Positions 27,957 through 36,639 of a stretch of DNA of 64,000 bases are shown here, piece after piece. Numbering within the stretch: the first letter of the stretch is position 1; each line of letters begins with the position of its first letter. The position numbers and the translations under genes were made by a program. The notes beneath the pieces are model-generated. The model saw only the letters and a program-made list of their open reading frames with translations. It was not told where the DNA came from and did no database searches. The DNA is from an uncultured Arachnia sp. (GTDB lineage: Bacteria; Actinomycetota; Actinomycetes; Propionibacteriales; Propionibacteriaceae). The stretch covers positions 62,001 through 126,000 of the forward strand of contig CANMNB010000005.1 of the NCBI GenBank assembly GCA_947499145.1, written 5' to 3'.

Positions 27957-29005
27957 CCGGCGACCAACTGGTCGCTGAGGTCCTACCCATACTGTTGTCC
28001 GCGCTGGTTGTCGGTTTTGGTGCGCTCTCACTTTTGTTGGCCAGCATCCACGGCTACCGAAATCTCCGTCAGCAGCATGAACGGCGTGTCCTGAGCGAAC
28101 TGCGAACGGAACGCCTCGCGCTGGCTGCCGGGGAGGACGACATCGATGCCATCCAGCGGCTGCTGACCATACCAGCCTCCTATCGGCCGACTCTCCAGCG
28201 TGCAGTGGCACAAGACATGGCCTATCTTCGCGGTGCTCCCACTTCTGGTATGGCCCGCATCCTTGGTGCTTGGAACTCCAGGGACCGGTGGCTCCGCGAG
28301 AGGCGCTCCTGGTCCTCCGCCCGACGGGCCGAGGCGGCTCGCGCCCTCGGTTTACTTGAGGATTCATCTCTGCTCTGGGCATTGTTGCCTCTCCTGCGGG
28401 ATCGGGTCCCCGAAGTGCGCGTCGCCGCGGCGCGATCCTTGGGACGGCTCCGGGCACCGGAGAGCGCGATGCGGATTCTTGAAGCAGTTGACAGTGACCG
28501 CCCTCTGGCTGCGTGGGTGGCCATTGATGTCCTTGGGAAGATCCCTCACGCACATCATTACGTTCAGCAGGGGTTGCGCTCGAGATCCCCTCTGGTTCGC
28601 GAGACCGCGGCGCGCGTGGCGGGCGAGTACGGCCTTGTGGGTGCTGCACCCGCCCTGCGTCATGCCGCCAGACGCGAGGAACAGCCTCGTACCCTGTGTG
28701 CAATCGTGGACGCCCTCTCGGTGGTGGGCAACGCGCGCGATGACGATCTCCTGAAGGAACTGGCTCTGGAACACTCTTCGCGACTTGTCCGTATTCGATG
28801 TCTGGAGGGGGCGGTTCGACGTGGGGAGCTGGAGACCGCGCTGTTGATGGTGGATGCCACGGATGAGACCATCTGCGACGCTGCCGTCAGAGCGTTGGCA
28901 CGGACCGAGGAGGGCGCTGCGGCGCTCAGGAGTCTCCATCCCGACCATCCCCTGGTCGCTCACGAACTGGCGATCCGACAGCTGCGCCCGGGTGCCGCCC
29001 CATGA
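27953..29005 (+). CDS. Membrane-anchored HEAT-repeat protein
   Basis: A 350-residue protein with one N-terminal membrane helix (about 8-32) and a cytoplasmic alpha-solenoid of PBS-lyase/HEAT-type repeats from about 120 on (for example LLPLLRDRVPEVRVAAARSL). Such solenoids are protein-binding scaffolds. It sits between a single-domain receiver and a GT2 synthase with 4-bp overlaps on both sides, so an adaptor linking signal to synthase is a fair inference. No catalytic motif is visible. Confidence 0.8.
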   Translation: MTGDQLVAEVLPILLSALVVGFGALSLLLASIHGYRNLRQQHERRVLSELRTERLALAAGEDDIDAIQRLLTIPASYRPTLQRAVAQDMAYLRGAPTSGMARILGAWNSRDRWLRERRSWSSARRAEAARALGLLEDSSLLWALLPLLRDRVPEVRVAAARSLGRLRAPESAMRILEAVDSDRPLAAWVAIDVLGKIPHAHHYVQQGLRSRSPLVRETAARVAGEYGLVGAAPALRHAARREEQPRTLCAIVDALSVVGNARDDDLLKELALEHSSRLVRIRCLEGAVRRGELETALLMVDATDETICDAAVRALARTEEGAAALRSLHPDHPLVAHELAIRQLRPGAAP

Positions 29006-30480
29006 TCGACATCGCACGCGAAATCCTGTCGGTGATCCTCGTCTGGGTCAGCGTCCCACTCCTCGTCTACTTCCTGGTCGGGAATGCCGTTCAGCTCTTG
29101 CTCGTCATCCTCGCGGTCACGGAGCACAGCGTGCGTACGGCAGGGCAGCTGCACATGGAACAGCAGGCGTTGCTGTCCTCGCGTGCTGCCCCGGGGATTA
29201 CGGTCGTGGCGGCGATGTACAACGAGGCAGCGGGCATCGTCGTGGCGGCGCAAGCCATGCTCACCCTCAACTATCCGGACCACGAGGTCGTGCTCGTCGA
29301 CGACGGGTCCAAGGATGACACGTTCGAGGTCCTCCGGACCGCGTACGATCTCGTCCAGATTCCCCACTACCTCCCACGAGACATCGCGACCCGACAGACG
29401 CCCCATGAGACATGGATTGCCAAGGATCGCACTGTGAGCCTCACCGTCTTGCGCAAGGCAAATTCCGGACGGGCAGATTCTCTGAACTGTGGCGTCAATG
29501 CCGCACGGAAGGAACTGGTGGTCTTCGTCGACGCCGATTCGATCCTGGACCCAGATGCGCTGCTCGCAGTCGCCAAGCCTTTCGCGGACGATCCAAGTCG
29601 GGTAGTGGCAACCGGAGGAGTGATTCGCGTCGTCAACGGGGCCCGGGTGGTCAATGGCAGGGTTCTGGATGGAGGCAAGACCAGAGGCTGGTTGGCGCAG
29701 ATCCAGAGCGTCGAATACCTCCGCGCATTCCACTTGGGTCGTCTCGGCTGGAGTCGCCTCAACAGCCTCCTGCTCATCTCAGGAGCATTCGGGATGTTCC
29801 GACGCGACACCCTGGTCGAGGTGGGGGGGCTGGATCCAGACAGCATCGGCGAGGACTTCGAACTGGTCTTGCGGATCCATCGCACCATGCGCGACCAAGG
29901 TCAGCCCTACCGGGTCAGCTTCGTCAGCGAACCCATCTGTTGGACGGAATGCCCAAGTACGTGGAAGGTCCTCGGACGGCAGCGCAGCCGGTGGCACCGT
30001 GGGCTGTGGGAAACGCTCGTGAGCCAGCGCGGCATGCTCCTCAACCCCCGCTATGGACGTCTCGGCCTGCTGGCCCTGCCCCACTACTGGATCTTCGAGC
30101 TTTTCGCGCCCGTGGTCGAGGGGGTGGGCCTCATCCTTGTTGCCATCGGCCTGGCAATGGGGGTCGTGAATGCCCCCTACCTCGTGGCATTCACAGCCAG
30201 CGCCTATCTGTTCGCGATGCTGGTCACTCTCAGCGCAGCGTTCGCGGAGACCATCATCACGTCTCGACAGCATCATCGTAGACGGCTGGCTCCCACGCTC
30301 CTCGCGAGCTTCCTGGAGCAGGCCGGCTATCGCCAGATCACGATCTGGTTCCGCCTCAAGGGCTGGTGGTCATCGCTTTCGAAGCAGAAGGCCACGTGGG
30401 GTGAGATGACGCGGACAGGCTTTACCGCCTCAGCATCCTCGCTTGAGGGGACCGGCACCACACCTCTGGAGCCACAATGA
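29002..30480 (+). CDS. Membrane GT2 glycosyltransferase (processive polysaccharide-synthase type)
   Basis: A 492-residue protein: N-terminal membrane helices (about 8-40), a cytoplasmic GT2 domain with VVLVDDGSKDDT, VVFVDADSILDPDAL (DxD), EDFELVLRIH and QRSRWHRG (the QxxRW motif of processive synthases), then about three C-terminal helices (about 365-425). This is the layout of cellulose, hyaluronan and poly-GlcNAc synthases. The polymer is unknown. No PilZ domain, so regulation is not by c-di-GMP binding in cis; the flanking two-component genes are the obvious regulators. Confidence 0.88.
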   Translation: MIDIAREILSVILVWVSVPLLVYFLVGNAVQLLLVILAVTEHSVRTAGQLHMEQQALLSSRAAPGITVVAAMYNEAAGIVVAAQAMLTLNYPDHEVVLVDDGSKDDTFEVLRTAYDLVQIPHYLPRDIATRQTPHETWIAKDRTVSLTVLRKANSGRADSLNCGVNAARKELVVFVDADSILDPDALLAVAKPFADDPSRVVATGGVIRVVNGARVVNGRVLDGGKTRGWLAQIQSVEYLRAFHLGRLGWSRLNSLLLISGAFGMFRRDTLVEVGGLDPDSIGEDFELVLRIHRTMRDQGQPYRVSFVSEPICWTECPSTWKVLGRQRSRWHRGLWETLVSQRGMLLNPRYGRLGLLALPHYWIFELFAPVVEGVGLILVAIGLAMGVVNAPYLVAFTASAYLFAMLVTLSAAFAETIITSRQHHRRRLAPTLLASFLEQAGYRQITIWFRLKGWWSSLSKQKATWGEMTRTGFTASASSLEGTGTTPLEPQ

Positions 30481-32384
30481 CGCCCACCCGTCCACTCGCC
30501 TCCAACATCGTCAGGTTCTCAATGGTGATCGCTCTGACGTTGGTGGCCATCTGTGGGGTAGCCGTGGCCTCAGTGTGGAGCAATTGGTCCAACCTGGAGC
30601 GCTTCCGCTCCGAGGTGACGATCCCAGTGGACCAGATTGCGCACCTGCAGCAATCGCTCAACCGGGCTCAGGCCTCTACCGTCGTGGCGGCAACGACGGG
30701 ATCGAGTTCATGGGAGCGGCGCGCGACCGCAGATCGACTCGATGCCACGTCCCTCATGGAGACCATCGACATCACCCCGTCGACCGAGCGCCTTCGTATT
30801 CGTCTTGCCCAGAGCCGGGCAGCCCTCACCCAATGGCAGCTAGCAGCTGAGTCAACGGTGGCCGGCGACACATCGGTCCAGTTGTTGTCCACCCGCCACT
30901 TCGCCGAAGCGCGCAACCAGCTAGATCTCCTGGCACGGGATCTGGCAGCTATTCGAGCGGAGCAGCGCAGACAGATCGACCAGCAGGCTGCCCTGGGAGG
31001 TGCCGTCATCATCGGCGTCACCGCTACGGCCCTGATCTCGCTCGTAGTCTTCACCGCCCGCACGTCGCACCGCCTCACGGACCCCCTTGAGAAGTTGGTC
31101 GTTGACGTGAAAGAGCGCATGACTGCGGATACGGCCGCCCGAGCCAACGAGGCACAGGGCTTCCAGGAAGCCTCAGACCTGGCCTCGGCGATAAACCTGC
31201 TCTCCGACGCACGCACGGCACTCCTGAAGGAACAGCGACGAACCATCGCCGCCCACCAATTGGCCGAGAGGGTGGCTGAACTCCTCGCCAACACAGGTCC
31301 CACCAGCTCCACCATCTGGGAGGGGGCTCTTGCGCACCTGTCCGATGTCCTGGACTTGGAAGGTGTTGAGGTGTGGGACACGGCCAACTACCCGCAGCCA
31401 CTCCTCCTGGCCTCGTGGCCCGTCGATTCTCCAGCAACGGCCGCCCCGCCCAGTACGCGCGACACGGGCCGCGTCCTCCACACGGGTGCCCTATCTGTGC
31501 CATTGTCGTTGGGTGGGCTGGTCCAGGGGGTCCTGGTCCTGCAGAGATCAGAGCCGATGCCTGAGCACTGGCTGGATGCCCTCGGTCCCGTGGCGAGCCA
31601 TTGCGCGGCGGCAGTTGCCGTCTCCGCCATCGTCGAGCGCGCGGAGCGACTGGATCGTGACAAGAGTGACTTCATGGCGAGCACCAGTCATGAACTGCGC
31701 ACCCCTCTGACCTCCATGATTGCCTGGCTCGGCATTCTGGAGGAAGGTGAACTCGGACCGTTGAACGGGAAACAGCAACAAGCACTCGGAGTCGTGCAGC
31801 GCAATGCACGACGACTGTTGTCCCTGATCGAGGACATGCTGGTGCTTCACCGTTTGGAGAGTGGCAGGGCTAGGATCTCTCGGGAGAAAGTTTGCCTGCG
31901 TGACGTCACCGCAAGTGTGACGGAGTCGCTCCGGCCTCTGGCCGAGCAGAAGTCAGTCACCCTCTCTGCCTGCTATGCCATCGATGTCGGCCAAGATGTC
32001 ATAGTCGGGGACCGAGGCCAGATCGAACGGGCCATCACCAACATCGTCAATAACGCCATCAAGTTCACACCGTCGGGCGGCTCCGTCACCCTGACGATAC
32101 TCGCGAAGACCAACCACGTGGTCATCGAAAGCAGCGATACCGGCATCGGGATCCCCTCCGCGGACATTTCGCGAGTCCTGGAGAGATTCCACCGCTCCCA
32201 GAACGCGTCGGATCATCCAGGAACTGGCTTGGGTTTGGCCATCGTGGCCTCCATCGTCGAGGCTCACGGCGGCCACATCGACATCCAGTCGACCGAGGGT
32301 GAGGGCACGCATATCAGTGTGGCGCTGCCTCGTCGAACATCTGACGCAGCAGGCAGGGAGTCAGCTCGTCGAGCGACTCGATGA
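30477..32384 (+). CDS. Membrane sensor histidine kinase
   Basis: A 635-residue kinase: membrane helix about 14-36, a helical extracytoplasmic region of about 135 residues (CHASE3-like in pattern), second helix about 172-196, a HAMP-like linker, a GAF-like domain (about 255-385), HisKA with SHELRTPLTSM (His405) and a HATPase domain with N-box NIVNNAIKF, DTGIGIP and GTGLGLAIV. It is the last gene of the four-gene operon. Its final codons overlap the convergent HAD gene by 71 bp. The signal is unknown. Confidence 0.92.
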   Translation: MTPTRPLASNIVRFSMVIALTLVAICGVAVASVWSNWSNLERFRSEVTIPVDQIAHLQQSLNRAQASTVVAATTGSSSWERRATADRLDATSLMETIDITPSTERLRIRLAQSRAALTQWQLAAESTVAGDTSVQLLSTRHFAEARNQLDLLARDLAAIRAEQRRQIDQQAALGGAVIIGVTATALISLVVFTARTSHRLTDPLEKLVVDVKERMTADTAARANEAQGFQEASDLASAINLLSDARTALLKEQRRTIAAHQLAERVAELLANTGPTSSTIWEGALAHLSDVLDLEGVEVWDTANYPQPLLLASWPVDSPATAAPPSTRDTGRVLHTGALSVPLSLGGLVQGVLVLQRSEPMPEHWLDALGPVASHCAAAVAVSAIVERAERLDRDKSDFMASTSHELRTPLTSMIAWLGILEEGELGPLNGKQQQALGVVQRNARRLLSLIEDMLVLHRLESGRARISREKVCLRDVTASVTESLRPLAEQKSVTLSACYAIDVGQDVIVGDRGQIERAITNIVNNAIKFTPSGGSVTLTILAKTNHVVIESSDTGIGIPSADISRVLERFHRSQNASDHPGTGLGLAIVASIVEAHGGHIDIQSTEGEGTHISVALPRRTSDAAGRESARRATR

Positions 32385-32985
32385 CCGTGGTCCGGTCGAG
32401 CAGGTCACGGCTCGGGGGGTGGAAATGGGGAGGTACGGCCACCACGGTCATGCCCGCGGCCAGGGCCGACTTGATGCCGTTGGGCGCGTCCTCGACGGCC
32501 ACGCACCGCTGGGGCTCCACGCCCAGGAGCTCGGCCGCCCTGAGGTACCCATCGGGATGGGGCTTCCCGCGTGGGACCTCTTCGGTGGAGACGGTCGCCA
32601 AGAACACGTCGGCCAGGCCGAGCACGTCGACGGCCGTGTCGATCAGCACGCGCGGGGACGAACTCGCGACGGCCACGGGGTATTCGGCAGCCATCCGGCG
32701 GACAGCCTCGACGGCGCCCGGCAGCACGTCGATGCCTCGGCGGTAGTGCTCGGCCATCCCGGTGATGGTCGCCTGCGCCGCCTCCTGAGGAGTCATGGGC
32801 AGTCCGACGGCCTCGACCAGGTAGCGCCCCCATTCGGGAGTCGACATCCCCATCATCGCCTGGGTGGCGCCCTCTGGCCACGGCAGATCCGCGTCCGTCG
32901 CGAGGCCCCGTCGCACGTCGTCCCAGACGTGTTCGGTATCGGTGAGGGTGCCGTCGAGATCGAATACCACGGCTGCTGGCTGCAC
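32314..32985 (-). CDS. HAD-superfamily hydrolase (beta-phosphoglucomutase-like)
   Basis: A 223-residue phosphatase of subfamily IA. Motif I is FDLDGTLTDTEHVW with the nucleophile Asp, motif II is VAVASSSPR, motif III the Lys in PRGKPHPDGYL and motif IV VAVEDAPNGI. A cap lies between motifs I and II. The substrate is unknown. The GTG at 32985 has AGGAGGAAC directly upstream. It diverges from the B12 uptake operon and converges on the histidine kinase. Confidence 0.88.
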   Translation of the reverse strand: MQPAAVVFDLDGTLTDTEHVWDDVRRGLATDADLPWPEGATQAMMGMSTPEWGRYLVEAVGLPMTPQEAAQATITGMAEHYRRGIDVLPGAVEAVRRMAAEYPVAVASSSPRVLIDTAVDVLGLADVFLATVSTEEVPRGKPHPDGYLRAAELLGVEPQRCVAVEDAPNGIKSALAAGMTVVAVPPHFHPPSRDLLDRTTVIESLDELTPCLLRQMFDEAAPH

Positions 32986-33014
32986 TGTTCCTCCTGGGGT
33001 CTGGCGGACCCCCA

Positions 33015-33044
33015 TTGTTCCAGAGATCCACCGGGGTCTATGGT
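33015..33044 (+). promoter_or_regulatory. Promoter of the cobalamin-riboswitch operon
   Basis: TTGTTC (33015-33020) and TATGGT (33039-33044) are separated by 18 bp. The predicted transcript starts at about 33051, just at the beginning of the riboswitch. Confidence 0.55.
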
Positions 33045-33045
33045 T

Positions 33046-33206
33046 GGGCCTGTCAAGCGGAGAAACCGGTGTGAGTCCGGTACTGACGCGCAACCGTGAC
33101 CCGCGAACGCGGGAAGTCGGACCGAAGCCTGGCGCAGTTGTGAAGTTCCGTCGCGGCCAGCGGACACAACGCCCGCCAGGGCGACGGACCCCAATCGAAA
33201 GGGTCC
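33046..33206 (+). ncRNA. Cobalamin riboswitch
   Basis: The leader holds AAACCGGTGTGAGTCCGGT followed by GACGCGCAACCGTGA, matching the conserved core and B12 box of the cobalamin aptamer, then the CCCGCG-AA-CGCGGG stem and GAAGTCGGACCGAAG. Downstream, TCCGTCGC/GCGACGGA (8-bp arms) and GGACCC/GGGTCC (33186-33206) can form; the second traps the GAAAGGG ribosome site before the ATG at 33214, suggesting translational shut-off when B12 is bound. The exact class was not checked by folding. Confidence 0.88.
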
Positions 33207-33213
33207 CATCCCC

Positions 33214-33924
33214 ATGTCCCATCCCTCGCCGCGTGCACGCGCAGGCCTCCTGGTCCTTGCCGTCGGCGCCACGCTCACCCTCCCCGCCCTCCCGGCCGCC
33301 GCCGACGAGGACGCTCAAGCCTGCCTCGACGCCGGCAACGTCTGGGTCGTCGTGCAGCAGGGCGACGCCGTCGACGACGGTTGCGCCACCGAGTTCGCGA
33401 ACGGCATCGAGGCGCTCACCAGCGCCGGCTTCGAGCCCGACGTCTCCGATGGCTTCGTCGCCACGATCGACGCCGAGCCCAGCGACCCCGGTCCCGAGGA
33501 CTGGTGGAGCTACTGGTTCCTCGAGCCCGGCGGCGAGTGGGTCTCCTACCAGGTGGGCGCGGAGGAGTCCGAGCCCGAGGCTGGAACCGTGCAAGGCTGG
33601 CGGCTGTGGGACAGCTACTCCACCCAGGCCGAGGCGCCGACGGTCGACCCCCTCGCCGCCGACGGCGAGTCGAGCGGTGAGGCCACCCCCTCGGAGAGTG
33701 CTGCCCCTGAGGCAACCGAGGCCACCGAGACCGCCGAGACCGAGGCCACCGAGAGCGCCGACGCCGAGGCCACCACCTCCGAGGACTCCGGGACGACCGA
33801 CGCCGAACCGTCGGAGGGCGATGATGACGGGCTGCCCGTTGGCACCCTTGTGGGCGTCGGCGCACTGGTGGTGCTGGTCGCCGTCGGTGTCCTCCTGTGG
33901 ATCCGGAGGCGCCCGACCCCGTGA
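33214..33924 (+). CDS. Surface-anchored DUF4430-like protein, probable B12 capture
   Basis: A 236-residue exported protein: signal peptide about 1-30, a DUF4430-like domain about 35-135 (WWSYWFLEPGGEWVSYQ and GTVQGWRLW are typical), an acidic Thr/Ala/Glu-rich stalk about 150-205, and a C-terminal membrane helix followed by RRRPTP. DUF4430 is the fold of the transcobalamin C-terminal domain (family knowledge). With the riboswitch before it and an ECF transporter after it, binding of corrinoid outside the membrane is a reasonable inference. The GTGA overlap couples it to ecfT. Confidence 0.75.
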   Translation: MSHPSPRARAGLLVLAVGATLTLPALPAAADEDAQACLDAGNVWVVVQQGDAVDDGCATEFANGIEALTSAGFEPDVSDGFVATIDAEPSDPGPEDWWSYWFLEPGGEWVSYQVGAEESEPEAGTVQGWRLWDSYSTQAEAPTVDPLAADGESSGEATPSESAAPEATEATETAETEATESADAEATTSEDSGTTDAEPSEGDDDGLPVGTLVGVGALVVLVAVGVLLWIRRRPTP

Positions 33925-35069
33925 CGAGGAACCGTGCCCTGCCGAGATCGCTGCATCCCTACGCCTGGTGGTTGTGGGCGATACTGCTGGCGGTCTCGGC
34001 GAGCCTGACCACGAACCCACTCCTGCTCGCGAGCATCATCGCGGCAGCGAGCGTGGTGACCTTCGCCCGTCGCGGGGACAACCCGTGGGCGAAGGGGTTC
34101 GTGGTCTACCTCGCGCTCGGGGCCTTCGTCGTGGCGTTCCGCGTGCTGTTCCGCGCGCTGTTCGGCGGCGGGGACGGGCCGACGGTCCTCTTCCGGCTCC
34201 CGGAGATCGAGCTCCCGTGGTGGGTCGGCGGAATCAGGCTCCTGGGAGCCGTCTCCGCCGAGTCGCTCCTCACCGGCTTCTACGACGGCATGCAGCTGGC
34301 TGCCATCATCATCTGCCTCGGTGCCGCCAACTCACTGGCCAACCCAAAGCGGCTGCTCGCAGCACTACCGGGGGCCCTCTACGAGATCGGGACCGTGCTC
34401 GTCGTGGCCGTGGGGATCTTCCCCCAGCTGGGCGACTCACTCCTGCGGGTGCGTCGAGCTCGTGCCCTCCGCGCCCAACGCAGCGACGGGTCGTCGCGGC
34501 GACGGCGGTACCGCCTGGTCCAGGGCATCGTCGTCCCCGTCCTCACCGACGCCTTGGAGAGGTCGCAGCGCCTGGCCGCGTCCATGGACGTCCGCGGGTA
34601 TGGCCGGCACGGCACGGCCACGCACCAGGAGCGACGACTCACCACCGCCCTCGGTCTCGTGTCGCTGGCCGCCGCGGGGGTCGCCACGTACTTCTACCTC
34701 TCGCTGTCGGCACCCGGCCCGCAGGTCGGTGGCGTGCCGGTGACCCCCGTCCTGCTGCTGGGACTCAGTGCCGGAGCTGGGCTGTGGTCCATGCGGAGAG
34801 CGGGCAGCGCCGTGCGTCGCACCCGCTATCGGGCCGACTCCTGGGAGGCGTCGGAGTGGCTCGTCGTCGGCGCGGGAGCGGGACTCCTGGCCAGCCTCGT
34901 ACTCGCTGACGTCACCTCCGCGGGACTCCTCGCTCCGGACATCCGGCCGTTCGAATGGCCCGAACTCTCCGCCTCGCTGGCGATGGGCCTCCTGGCCGCA
35001 GCCCTCCCGGCCGTGGCCACCCCTCGCCCGGCCGCCGCGGCCCGGCCGGCTGCCTGGCAGGGGGTCTGA
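33921..35069 (+). CDS. ecfT: ECF transporter transmembrane (T) component
   Basis: A 382-residue membrane protein with about eight helices and the two cytoplasmic Arg-rich coupling motifs of EcfT: VRRARALRAQR (about 180-190) and SMDVRGYGRHG (about 220-230), which sit in the ATPase grooves. It is longer than group-II EcfT proteins (about 260) because of a C-terminal membrane extension. The GTG at 33921 overlaps the preceding stop by 4 bp. It is part of the B12-controlled operon. Confidence 0.85.
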   Translation: MTRNRALPRSLHPYAWWLWAILLAVSASLTTNPLLLASIIAAASVVTFARRGDNPWAKGFVVYLALGAFVVAFRVLFRALFGGGDGPTVLFRLPEIELPWWVGGIRLLGAVSAESLLTGFYDGMQLAAIIICLGAANSLANPKRLLAALPGALYEIGTVLVVAVGIFPQLGDSLLRVRRARALRAQRSDGSSRRRRYRLVQGIVVPVLTDALERSQRLAASMDVRGYGRHGTATHQERRLTTALGLVSLAAAGVATYFYLSLSAPGPQVGGVPVTPVLLLGLSAGAGLWSMRRAGSAVRRTRYRADSWEASEWLVVGAGAGLLASLVLADVTSAGLLAPDIRPFEWPELSASLAMGLLAAALPAVATPRPAAAARPAAWQGV

Positions 35070-35070
35070 C

Positions 35071-36639
35071 GTGATCCGCCTCGAGCACCTCTCCTTCCGC
35101 TACGCCAGTTCTCCCACCCTGCGACTCGACGACGTCACCCTCGACATCGACGAAGGAGAGCTGGCCCTGGTCCTCGGTCCGACAGGGAGCGGCAAGACCA
35201 CCCTGCTGGGCTGCTTCAACAACCTCGTGCCACGCTTCACCGGCGGGATCCGTCACGGCCGGGTCCACCTGGCTGGTCAGGAGACGACGCATCTGCTGCC
35301 CCGGGAACTCGCCACCACCGTCGGCTACGTCGGCCAAGACCCGTCGGCCAGTTTCGTCACGGACACCGTGGAGGAGGAGCTCGCCTACTCCATGGAGCAG
35401 CTCGGTTTCCCGGCCGCCGAGATGCGCCGACGGGTTGAGGAGACCATGGACCTCATGGGCATCTCCGACCTCAGGGGCCGGGCGCTGCGCAAGCTCTCCG
35501 GCGGGCAGCAGCAGCGGGTGGCCATCGGTGCCGTCCTGGCGTCGTCGCCGCGGATCCTCGTGCTGGACGAGCCGACGTCCGCCCTGGACCCGCTCGCGGC
35601 CGAGGACGTCCTCGCCATCCTGGGCCGTCTGGTCAGCGACCTCGGCACGACGGTGGTGCTGGCCGAGCACCGCATGGAGAGGGTCGTCGAGTTCGCGGAC
35701 TCCGCGATCCTCGTTTCACCGGACGGCCGGACCGTCCACGACGGCACACGTCAGATCATGCGGTCCTCCCCCATCCGACCTCCACTGGTGGAACTGGCCG
35801 CTCAGCAGAACTGGGACCCACTCCCGCTCTCCATCCGCGACTCGCGCCGCCACGCGGCAAACCAGCGCAGGATCTGGGCGGCCGACCCGCCGGTGCTCCC
35901 GGGGGCGAGAGCCCACGGCGATGTCGCCCTCAGGGCGCGAGGAGTCCTCGTGCGGTACCCCCAGGTGGTCGCGGTACGACAGGTGGACCTGGACCTCCAC
36001 GAGGGTGAGGTCACCGCCCTGATGGGACGCAACGGAAGCGGGAAGTCCTCACTGCTGTGGGCGCTGCACGGCGCCGGTCCGCTCGATGGCGGCGCCGTCT
36101 CCACCCCGGGCGAACGAACCGTCTCGCTGGTCCCGCAGTCGGCTGCCGATCTGCTGTACCTCTCCTCCGTGGCGGCCGAGTGCTCGGACGCCGATGCGGC
36201 CGCAGGTGTGTCCGCGGGCACAACACGGACGCTCCTGGACCGGCTGTCCCCGGGCATTGCCCCGGAAGCCCACCCGCGGGATCTCTCCGAGGGGCAGAAG
36301 CTGTCCCTGGTCCTGGCGATCGAGCTCGCCGCAGCTCCGAGGGTGCTTCTGCTCGACGAGCCGACCCGTGGCCTCGACTACACCGCGAAACGGCACCTGG
36401 GAAACCTGCTCCGTCGGCTCGCGGACGACGGACACACCATCGTCGTTGCCACCCACGACGTCGAACTGGTGGCGGACTGCTGCTCCCGCGTCGTGGTCAT
36501 GGCGGAGGGCGAGGTGGTTTCCGACGGCCCGGCACGCGAGGTGCTCCCCGGCTCCGCGCTGCTCGCCACGCAGGTGGCCAAAATCGCCAACCCAGTCCCC
36601 GTCATGACAGTGGAGGAGTACACCGATGCTGCTCGATGA
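35071..36639 (+). CDS. ecfA: ECF transporter fused ATPase (A-A') component
   Basis: A 522-residue protein with two ABC ATPase domains in one chain. First half: GPTGSGKTT, Q-loop GQDPSAS, signature LSGGQQQR, Walker B ILVLDEPTSALD, switch His in LAEHRM. Second half: GRNGSGKSS, LVPQSAADL, a degenerate signature LSEGQKLSL, Walker B LLLDEPTRGLD and VATHDV. The pair would drive the EcfT/EcfS membrane complex. The GTG at 35071 starts one base after the ecfT stop. Fused ATPases are common in actinobacterial B12 ECF systems. Confidence 0.93.
   Translation: MIRLEHLSFRYASSPTLRLDDVTLDIDEGELALVLGPTGSGKTTLLGCFNNLVPRFTGGIRHGRVHLAGQETTHLLPRELATTVGYVGQDPSASFVTDTVEEELAYSMEQLGFPAAEMRRRVEETMDLMGISDLRGRALRKLSGGQQQRVAIGAVLASSPRILVLDEPTSALDPLAAEDVLAILGRLVSDLGTTVVLAEHRMERVVEFADSAILVSPDGRTVHDGTRQIMRSSPIRPPLVELAAQQNWDPLPLSIRDSRRHAANQRRIWAADPPVLPGARAHGDVALRARGVLVRYPQVVAVRQVDLDLHEGEVTALMGRNGSGKSSLLWALHGAGPLDGGAVSTPGERTVSLVPQSAADLLYLSSVAAECSDADAAAGVSAGTTRTLLDRLSPGIAPEAHPRDLSEGQKLSLVLAIELAAAPRVLLLDEPTRGLDYTAKRHLGNLLRRLADDGHTIVVATHDVELVADCCSRVVVMAEGEVVSDGPAREVLPGSALLATQVAKIANPVPVMTVEEYTDAAR

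Noticed and set aside
32986-34020. Long N-terminal extension of the HAD hydrolase
   Set aside because: It would run antisense through the riboswitch and the surface-protein gene; the GTG at 32985 has an AGGAGG site and begins at the HAD motif.
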